Assembly: GCA_023266415.1 (NCBI GenBank)
Contig: JAHFQG010000031.1
Coordinates: 1 to 11,343, forward strand
DNA length: 11,343 nucleotides
From: Francisellaceae bacterium
Lineage (GTDB): Bacteria; Pseudomonadota; Gammaproteobacteria; Berkiellales; Berkiellaceae
Direction of reading: 5' to 3'
In this document: positions 6,033-11,343 of the stretch, one piece after another
How the letters are laid out: every line of letters begins with the position of its first letter
How positions within the stretch are numbered: position 1 is the stretch's first letter
Made by a program: the position numbers and the translations under genes
Notes under the pieces: generated by a model
Seen by the model: only the letters and a program-made list of their open reading frames with translations
Databases searched by the model: none
What the model was told of the DNA's origin: nothing

Positions 6033-7316
6033 ATGTCGGAAAAATCCGGAAAATTGCTGTATTGCTCTTTTTGTGGCAAAAGCCAACACGAAGTCAAAAA
6101 ATTAATCTCCGGACCTTCCGTGTTTGTGTGCGATGAATGTGTTGATCTCTGCAACGACATCATCCGCGAAGAAATCGACGAAAACTCCGACCCGCGCGAC
6201 ACCAAAACCCTCCCAACCCCCAAAGATATTAAAGCTCACCTCGACGAATATGTGATTGGTCAACAAAAAGCCAAACGCATTTTGGCCGTGTCCGTGTACA
6301 ACCACTATAAACGTCTCCTAGACTTCAATCAACAAAAAAATCCAAAAATAGAAGACCGAAAAAACAACGTTGAACTCAGTAAAAGCAATATCTTGTTGTT
6401 AGGTCCTACCGGTAGTGGAAAAACCCTGCTGGCCGAAACTCTAGCCCGCTTCTTAAACGTACCTTTCGCCATCGCAGACGCAACTACCCTCACTGAAGCC
6501 GGTTATGTGGGTGAAGACGTTGAAAATATCATCCAAAAACTGCTCCAAAAATGTGATTATGACATCGAACGTGCTCAACGTGGCATCGTCTACATCGATG
6601 AAATCGATAAAATCTCTCGTAAATCCGAAAATCCCTCCATTACGCGCGACGTTTCCGGGGAGGGGGTGCAACAAGCCCTCTTAAAACTCATTGAAGGTAC
6701 CATCGCCTCCGTCCCCCCCCAAGGCGGACGCAAACACCCCCAACAAGAATTCGTCCAGGTCGATACCTCCAATATCCTCTTCATCTGTGGCGGCGCCTTC
6801 GATGGCTTGGAAAAAATTATCCGACAACGCACCGAAAAGGGGGGGATCGGCTTCAGCGCTACCATCCACAGTAAGGATGATCAAAAAGGGCTCACCGATA
6901 CCTTCGCTGCCGTCGAACCCGACGACTTGGTCAAATTTGGCCTCATCCCCGAATTCGTGGGTCGTATGCCCGTGATCGCTTCCCTCGAAGAACTGGACGA
7001 ACCTGCCCTCATCGCTATTTTGTGCGAACCGCGAAACGCCCTTATCAAACAATACCAAAAACTGTTTGGTATGGAAGAAGTCGAACTCGAGTTTCGGGAA
7101 GAAGCCTTGCATGCCATCGCTAAAAAGGCCCTGCTGCGTAAAACCGGTGCCCGCGGCCTACGCTCTATTTTAGAACAATCCCTCCTCAATATCATGTATG
7201 AACTCCCTTCCCTCACTGAAGTGGCTAAAGTGATCATTGATGCTTCATTCATCAATGAAAACACCGATCCCATCCTGGTGTACAAACAGGGGGATGTCGG
7301 GGTCAAACAGGCCTAA
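6033..7316 (+). CDS. clpX: ATP-dependent unfoldase ClpX
   Basis: AAA+ hexamer that recognises tagged or damaged proteins, unfolds them and threads them into ClpP. The 427 residues match the E. coli length (424). The N-terminal zinc domain has Cys11, Cys14, Cys33 and Cys36. Walker A is GPTGSGKT (124-131) and Walker B is IVYIDE (185-190). The pore loop is GYVG (157-160), the RKH loop 233-235, the IGF loop that docks on ClpP 272-274 (GGIGFSA), and the sensor-2 Arg is in TGARGLRS (about 374). Every functional loop is present. The start is ATG 6033, with AGGAGG (6023-6028) overlapping the clpP stop, indicating strong coupled translation. An eight-C run at 6713-6720 and a seven-G run at 6839-6845 lie in frame inside the gene. 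Confidence 0.99.
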   Translation: MSEKSGKLLYCSFCGKSQHEVKKLISGPSVFVCDECVDLCNDIIREEIDENSDPRDTKTLPTPKDIKAHLDEYVIGQQKAKRILAVSVYNHYKRLLDFNQQKNPKIEDRKNNVELSKSNILLLGPTGSGKTLLAETLARFLNVPFAIADATTLTEAGYVGEDVENIIQKLLQKCDYDIERAQRGIVYIDEIDKISRKSENPSITRDVSGEGVQQALLKLIEGTIASVPPQGGRKHPQQEFVQVDTSNILFICGGAFDGLEKIIRQRTEKGGIGFSATIHSKDDQKGLTDTFAAVEPDDLVKFGLIPEFVGRMPVIASLEELDEPALIAILCEPRNALIKQYQKLFGMEEVELEFREEALHAIAKKALLRKTGARGLRSILEQSLLNIMYELPSLTEVAKVIIDASFINENTDPILVYKQGDVGVKQA

Positions 7317-7434
7317 TCCCTCTGTAGAAGCAAGGCATGCTTTGTCTATTGCCTACCAAACAAATGGGTGGGATCCGACATGCAGCACGCCCATAAATCT
7401 GGTATCCTATCTGCATCGGATTAGGAGAAAACCA
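7317..7434 (+). promoter_or_regulatory. clpX-lon intergenic region, probable lon 5' region
   Basis: 118 nt between the clpX stop and the lon start. It contains a near-perfect palindrome, CAAGGCATGCTTTG, around GCATGC (7336-7349), and a -10-like TATCCT at 7403-7408 without a good -35 box. CGCCCATAAAT just upstream loosely resembles a sigma32 -10 element, but no matching -35 is seen. The lon ribosome site AGGAG is at 7423-7427, seven nt before ATG. A separate lon promoter is likely from the gap size but is not proven by sequence. Confidence 0.3.
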
Positions 7435-9843
7435 ATGAGCAAGTTACTAAACTTAACTGGAATTTCCCAAAACCAGGTCCCTTTGCTGCCACTCCGTGAC
7501 GTGGTCGTCTATCCCCATATGGTCATCCCTCTGTTTGTAGGGCGAGAGCCTTCTATCCGGGCTCTCGAAGAAGCCCTCCAGAGTCCCTCCAAAACGCTCC
7601 TGCTCGTCGCACAAAAATCCGCGGTGGACGATGTCCCCACCCTCCAAGATATCTACACCATCGGAACCTTGGCCTCTATCCTACAACTTCTTAAACTGCC
7701 TGATGGCACGGTCAAAGTATTGGTCGAAGGTCAAAGTCGCGCCAGCGTGGCCCAAATATTGCAAGAAAAACCTTTTTTCTTGGCCAATACCACCCCTCTC
7801 CTCAGTATTTCTGCCCAAGATAAAGAAGCCGAAGTCATGGTGCGTACACTCATGACCCAGTTTGAACGCTATGTTAAACTCAACAAAAAATTACCCCCTG
7901 AAATTCTTACCTCTATTATCGCTATCGAAGATCCCTCTCGTCTCACCGATACCATCGCTGCCCATATTTCCCTCAAAGTGCCCGAAAAACAAGTCTTGCT
8001 CGAACTCATCGACGTCCGCCTGCGTATGGAGCGCCTCATCGGCTTTATGGAGGCCGAAATCGACCTCCTGCAAGTCGAACACCGTATTCGCTCCAATGTC
8101 AAAAAACAAATGGAAAAAAGCCACCGCGAATATTATTTAAATGAACAAATGAAAGCCATTCAAGAAGAGTTAGGCCACGAACATAACGATCTGGAAGCCC
8201 TAAAAAAGAAAGTCTTAGACGCGAAAATGAGCAAAGAGGCCGAAACCAAAGCCTTGACAGAACTCGAAAAGCTCAAAATGATGTCGCCTATGTCCGCAGA
8301 AGCCACCGTATCTCGTAACTACCTCGATTGGCTCCTCAATGTGCCTTGGCAACAACACTCTAAAATACGCTACGACGTAGAGGCCGCTCAAACTATCCTC
8401 GATGCAGATCACTATGGCCTCGAAAAAATCAAAGAGCGTATCGTAGAATACTTGGCCGTCCAAAAACGGGTGAAAAAACTCAAAGGCCCTATTTTGTGCT
8501 TGGTCGGCCCCCCAGGGGTCGGTAAAACCTCCTTGGGGCGCTCTATCGCTCGAGCCACAGCTCGCGAATACGTTCGGGTAGCCTTGGGAGGCGTTCGCGA
8601 CGAAGCTGAAATCAGAGGCCACCGACGTACCTATATTGGGGCCATGCCCGGCAAGATTTTACAAAAATTGGCTAAAGTGGGCGTCCGTAACCCCCTCTTT
8701 TTGCTCGATGAAATTGATAAAATGGCTATGGACGCTCGAGGCGACCCTGCTTCCGCCCTCCTAGAGGTGCTCGACCCAGAACAAAACATCGCTTTCAACG
8801 ATCACTACTTGGAAGTAGATTATGACCTATCTGATGTCATGTTTGTCGCAACCGCCAATTCACTTAATATCCCCCCAGCACTCAAAGATCGCATGGAAAT
8901 TATCCATCTCTCTGGCTATACCGAAGACGAAAAACAAAATATTGCCGCCAAATACCTCGTTCACAAACAAATTGAACAAAATGGTCTTAAAAAGACAGAA
9001 ATCGAGTTTGACTCCCAAGCCTTGCTAGATATCATTCGCTACTATACTCGCGAAGCCGGCGTGCGTAACCTAGAACGCGAGATTTCCAAAATTTGTCGAA
9101 AAGTGGTCAAAGCACTTTCGATCACCCCTAAAATGCCCAAACCCATTAAAATTACGCCCGATGTCCTAGAAGATTATCTGGGCGTTCGGAAACACCGCTT
9201 TGGCGTGGCCGAAGAAAAAAATCGCATCGGTCAAGTAACTGGCTTGGCTTGGACCGAAGTGGGGGGCGAAATCCTCACCATCGAAGCAGCCCTTATGCCC
9301 GGCAAAGGGAATACCATTCGTACCGGAAAATTGGGCGAAGTTATGCAAGAATCCATTCAAGCCGCCCAAACTGTGGTGCGCTCTCGCGCTGCAGCCTTGG
9401 GCATCCCCCTCACAACCTTTGAAACCAAAGATTTACACATTCACGTGCCCGAAGGAGCAACCCCCAAAGACGGCCCCAGCGCTGGGATCGGTATGTGCAC
9501 CGCTTTAGTATCCGCTTATACAGGTATTCCGGTAAAAGCCGATGTGGCTATGACCGGCGAAATAACCCTCCGAGGCGAAGTGTTACCCATAGGGGGCTTA
9601 AAAGAAAAATTACTGGCCGCTGTGCGTGCAGGCATCAAAACAGTGATTATCCCTGAAGAAAATCGCCGAGATTTACGTGAAATTCCCTCCAATATTCAAG
9701 AAAAACTCGTTATTCATCCCGTACAGTGGATAGACGAAGTACTTCATTTAGCGTTGACTTCAAGCCCAACCCCTATGCCGGATATCCCCAGCACACCCTT
9801 ACCTCCGAAAAATAAGCCTTTAGAAGGGGGGGTGTTAAATTAG
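7435..9843 (+). CDS. lon: ATP-dependent protease Lon
   Basis: Homohexameric AAA+ serine protease that degrades misfolded and short-lived regulatory proteins in the cytoplasm. It has 802 residues (E. coli 784). The N-terminal substrate-binding domain begins [20 protein letters not shown], and a helical coiled-coil region with [20 protein letters not shown] follows. The ATPase domain has Walker A GPPGVGKT (358-365) and Walker [10 protein letters not shown]. The protease domain has the Ser-Lys dyad Ser682 (KDGPSAGI) and Lys725 ([10 protein letters not shown]). The start is ATG 7435 with AGGAG seven nt upstream; an in-frame open stretch reaching back into clpX lacks a ribosome site and family similarity. 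The C-terminus ends in a Pro-rich tail ([16 protein letters not shown]), longer than in E. coli and with no assigned role. Nothing catalytic is missing. Confidence 0.99.
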   Translation: MSKLLNLTGISQNQVPLLPLRDVVVYPHMVIPLFVGREPSIRALEEALQSPSKTLLLVAQKSAVDDVPTLQDIYTIGTLASILQLLKLPDGTVKVLVEGQSRASVAQILQEKPFFLANTTPLLSISAQDKEAEVMVRTLMTQFERYVKLNKKLPPEILTSIIAIEDPSRLTDTIAAHISLKVPEKQVLLELIDVRLRMERLIGFMEAEIDLLQVEHRIRSNVKKQMEKSHREYYLNEQMKAIQEELGHEHNDLEALKKKVLDAKMSKEAETKALTELEKLKMMSPMSAEATVSRNYLDWLLNVPWQQHSKIRYDVEAAQTILDADHYGLEKIKERIVEYLAVQKRVKKLKGPILCLVGPPGVGKTSLGRSIARATAREYVRVALGGVRDEAEIRGHRRTYIGAMPGKILQKLAKVGVRNPLFLLDEIDKMAMDARGDPASALLEVLDPEQNIAFNDHYLEVDYDLSDVMFVATANSLNIPPALKDRMEIIHLSGYTEDEKQNIAAKYLVHKQIEQNGLKKTEIEFDSQALLDIIRYYTREAGVRNLEREISKICRKVVKALSITPKMPKPIKITPDVLEDYLGVRKHRFGVAEEKNRIGQVTGLAWTEVGGEILTIEAALMPGKGNTIRTGKLGEVMQESIQAAQTVVRSRAAALGIPLTTFETKDLHIHVPEGATPKDGPSAGIGMCTALVSAYTGIPVKADVAMTGEITLRGEVLPIGGLKEKLLAAVRAGIKTVIIPEENRRDLREIPSNIQEKLVIHPVQWIDEVLHLALTSSPTPMPDIPSTPLPPKNKPLEGGVLN

Positions 9844-9858
9844 ACAATATGTATAGGC

Positions 9859-9887
9859 TTGACCTTATGGCAGAAGCCTGCTATCGT
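9859..9887 (+). promoter_or_regulatory. Sigma70 promoter of hupB
   Basis: TTGACC (9859-9864), 17-nt spacer, TATCGT (9882-9887), in the 86-nt gap after lon. The start would be near 9894, giving a leader of about 36 nt with ribosome site AAGGAG (9915-9920). Likely also drives the downstream tRNAs and ppiD. Confidence 0.65.
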
Positions 9888-9929
9888 CCTAATCTTTGGA
9901 AAAATGCCTCAATCAAGGAGATTGTTACT

Positions 9930-10238
9930 ATGACCCAAATTCCCACCAGTAAATCAGATATCATCGACGCTATGGCTGCCGCTGCTGATATTTCTAAAAG
10001 CGATGCCGCAAAAGCACTCAATTGCTTTATCGACTCTATTCAAAAAGCCCTCAAACACGGCTTATCAGTTCCTCTCATGGGCTTTGGCACATTCTCCATC
10101 AAACCTCGGGCCGCCCGTACGGGTCGTAACCCTAAAACCGGTGCACCCATTGCCATCCAGGCCAGTAATCAACCCATCTTTAAGGCTAGTAAAGGCCTCA
10201 AAGATATTGTAAACTCTGCTGCCTTAGAAGAAGCATAG
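9930..10238 (+). CDS. hupB: Histone-like DNA-binding protein HU
   Basis: Small nucleoid protein that binds and bends DNA as a dimer without strict sequence preference. It has 102 residues, about 12 more than E. coli HU-beta. The family pattern is clear: SKSDIIDAMAAAADISKSDA at the N-terminus (dimer helices), GFGTFSIKPRAARTGRNPKTG with the HU signature and the RNP tip of the DNA-binding arm, and ASKGLKDIVN at the end. The excess comprises a few residues at the N-terminus and the tail SAALEEA. The start is ATG 9930, nine nt after AAGGAG; an upstream in-frame stretch from 9849 is not HU-like and lies in the promoter. It follows lon as in other gammaproteobacteria, and tRNA-Val begins only 6 nt after its stop. 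Confidence 0.97.
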   Translation: MTQIPTSKSDIIDAMAAAADISKSDAAKALNCFIDSIQKALKHGLSVPLMGFGTFSIKPRAARTGRNPKTGAPIAIQASNQPIFKASKGLKDIVNSAALEEA

Positions 10239-10244
10239 TATTTT

Positions 10245-10321
10245 GGGTGCTTAGCTCAGTTGGTTAGAGCATCGCCCTTACAAGGCGAGGGTCGTAGGTT
10301 CGAATCCCACAGCACCCACCA
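10245..10321 (+). tRNA. tRNA-Val (anticodon TAC)
   Basis: A 77-nt cloverleaf with acceptor GGGTGCT/AGCACCC, discriminator A and encoded CCA. The anticodon stem TCGCC/GGCGA encloses CTTACAA, anticodon TAC at 10279-10281. The T-stem GTAGG/CCCAC contains one A-C mismatch (10296 with 10308). It lies 6 nt after hupB. Confidence 0.96.
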
Positions 10322-10330
10322 ATGTTTTTA

Positions 10331-10407
10331 GGAGCGGTAGTTCAGTTGGTTAGAATACCGGCCTGTCACGCCGGGGGTCGCGGGTTCGAGCCCCGTCCGC
10401 TCCGCCA
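10331..10407 (+). tRNA. tRNA-Asp (anticodon GTC)
   Basis: A 77-nt cloverleaf with acceptor GGAGCGG/CCGCTCC, discriminator G and encoded CCA. The anticodon stem CCGGC/GCCGG encloses CTGTCAC, anticodon GTC at 10365-10367. It lies 9 nt after tRNA-Val and 17 nt before ppiD. Confidence 0.97.
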
Positions 10408-10424
10408 ATTTTTAGGGGGCTCTT

Positions 10425-11343
10425 ATGTTCCTAAATCGTATAAGACAACACACCCGGGGTCTGATGGCCTGGGTGTTGTTGGGTATTATCACCCTGGTTT
10501 TCGTTTTTTGGGGTATCGGCGATGCCTTTACCCGCCCAGCGCATTGGGCGGCTAAAGTCAATGGGCAAGTTATTTCCCAGTCTGCTCTGCGTGAGCAGCT
10601 CGATCGCCTGCAAAACACACCTCTCAGCCCCACAGAGCTTCAAACACAAGCCTTAGAAGGTCTTATCCACGATACACTGTTAACTCAAACCAGTACTTCC
10701 CTAGGCCTGGTGGCAACTCAAGCTGATATTGCTAAAATTGTACGCTCTATCCCTGATTTTCAAATAGACGGTAAATTTTCCGACGCACAGTACCGAACTG
10801 TTTTGCACCACGCCCATTATACGCCCCAAACCTTCGAGGCAGAGCTAAAACGTTCTGTGTTGGTGAACCAATTAGAACAGGCCTTTATTCAAACCGAATT
10901 CAGTTTGCCTTCTGAGTTGGAAACTTTAGTCAAACTCACCGAACAACATCGAGATGTGGGGTTTGGTATATTATCCAGGGCTGCCTTGATGGTTCCCGTA
11001 AGCCCCGAAGACATTCAAACTTATTACGAAGCTCATCCAGGGGCCTTTCAATCCCCTGAAAAAGTACGTTTTCAATACATTCAGCTGTCAAAAGATGCGT
11101 TTAAAAACGAAGATCTCTTTTTAGAAAAAAGCGATGCTTTAGCTACTTTGGCTTTTCAGCACAAGGAAGCCCTAGAGCCCATTGCTGAGGCCTTGAAACT
11201 TAAAATTCAGACAACTGACTTTGTAACGCGGGAAGACGCCCACATCAACCCCCTATTGCTTAAAACTGCTTTTGAGGCAGAAGAACTCAAAGAAGGGCTA
11301 CCCAGCGACATCATTGAACTGAACCCTAAAACATTGGCATTGG
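10425..11343 (+). CDS. ppiD: PpiD-like periplasmic chaperone, 5' part, apparently lacking the parvulin domain (3' end outside window)
   Basis: PpiD is an inner-membrane-anchored periplasmic chaperone near the SecYEG exit. The 306 visible residues start at ATG 10425, with AGGGGG (10414-10419) five nt upstream. A short cytoplasmic segment is followed by one membrane helix (about 13-31) and a SurA_N-type chaperone domain. Recognisable blocks are AAKVNGQVIS (42-51), IPDFQIDGKFSDAQYR (109-123) and SPEDIQTYYEAHPGAFQSPE (193-212). After FQYIQLSKDAF (about 226) the sequence passes within a few residues to DALATLAFQHKEALEPIAEALKLKIQ (from 237) and TTDFVTRED. In other PpiD proteins this lies in the C-terminal region, beyond the parvulin domain. 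The isomerase-like domain and flanks, well over 100 residues, seem absent without a frameshift. Identity rests on gene order after hupB and the domain pattern. The frame is open to the window end. Confidence 0.9.
   Translation, partial: MFLNRIRQHTRGLMAWVLLGIITLVFVFWGIGDAFTRPAHWAAKVNGQVISQSALREQLDRLQNTPLSPTELQTQALEGLIHDTLLTQTSTSLGLVATQADIAKIVRSIPDFQIDGKFSDAQYRTVLHHAHYTPQTFEAELKRSVLVNQLEQAFIQTEFSLPSELETLVKLTEQHRDVGFGILSRAALMVPVSPEDIQTYYEAHPGAFQSPEKVRFQYIQLSKDAFKNEDLFLEKSDALATLAFQHKEALEPIAEALKLKIQTTDFVTREDAHINPLLLKTAFEAEELKEGLPSDIIELNPKTLAL

Noticed and set aside
6681..7306. Long antisense frames opposite clpX (6681-7112 and 6881-7306)
   Set aside because: They are shadows of clpX codon bias on the other strand, with no ribosome site and no recognisable domain.
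7380..7408. Heat-shock (sigma32) promoter for lon
   Set aside because: Only a loose -10-like CCCATAAAT is present; no CTTGAA-type -35 lies at the right distance.
10322..10649. Frames over tRNA-Asp and the ppiD start on both strands
   Set aside because: One begins in the tRNA spacer and reads through the tRNA; the antisense ones overlap the well-supported ppiD start.

Overview
The window is a conserved housekeeping block from a gammaproteobacterium. The order cysS / folD / tRNA cluster / tig-clpP-clpX / lon / hupB / tRNA-Val-tRNA-Asp / ppiD is typical of that class, and the ClpP, ClpX, Lon and HU sequences align with the E. coli proteins almost without gaps. The trimmed folD and ppiD and the dispersed palindromic repeats would fit a host-associated lineage such as the Legionellales/Coxiella group. 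That placement is inference; no taxonomic marker was tested.

Layout. Positions 1-869 hold the 3' part of gltX (glutamyl-tRNA synthetase). Positions 1076-2449 hold a complete cysS. Two inverted copies of a composite palindromic repeat (849-985 and 2477-2714) bracket cysS. The left copy supplies the stop codon of gltX and the right copy supplies the stop codon of folD. folD lies on the minus strand (2686-3444) and lacks about 39 residues near its C-terminus, including the PGGVGPMT signature. Back-to-back promoters at 3472-3513 separate folD from five tRNA genes (Pro-TGG, Arg-TCT, His-GTG, Lys-CTT, Leu-TAG; 3524-3980). The rest is on the plus strand: trigger factor (tig), clpP, clpX, lon, hupB, tRNA-Val(TAC), tRNA-Asp(GTC) and the 5' part of ppiD, which runs off the end.

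How the genes fit together. The right two thirds is a protein-quality-control block. Trigger factor meets nascent chains at the ribosome, ClpXP and Lon are ATP-dependent proteases, HU is a nucleoid protein, and PpiD is a membrane-anchored periplasmic chaperone. tig, clpP and clpX are spaced by 11 and 8 nt and look co-transcribed, probably from the tRNA promoter. hupB has its own promoter at 9859-9887 and sits 6 nt before tRNA-Val, so hupB, the two tRNAs and ppiD probably share a transcript. The left third is translation and one-carbon metabolism (GluRS, CysRS, FolD).

I see no undescribed multi-gene system. The points worth attention are structural: a PpiD that seems to lack its whole parvulin domain, a FolD with an in-frame loss of a signature segment, a trigger factor with an insertion in its ribosome-binding loop and a His/Cys-rich patch in its chaperone domain, and a palindromic repeat family whose two arms differ by compensatory changes and which brackets cysS in inverted orientation.
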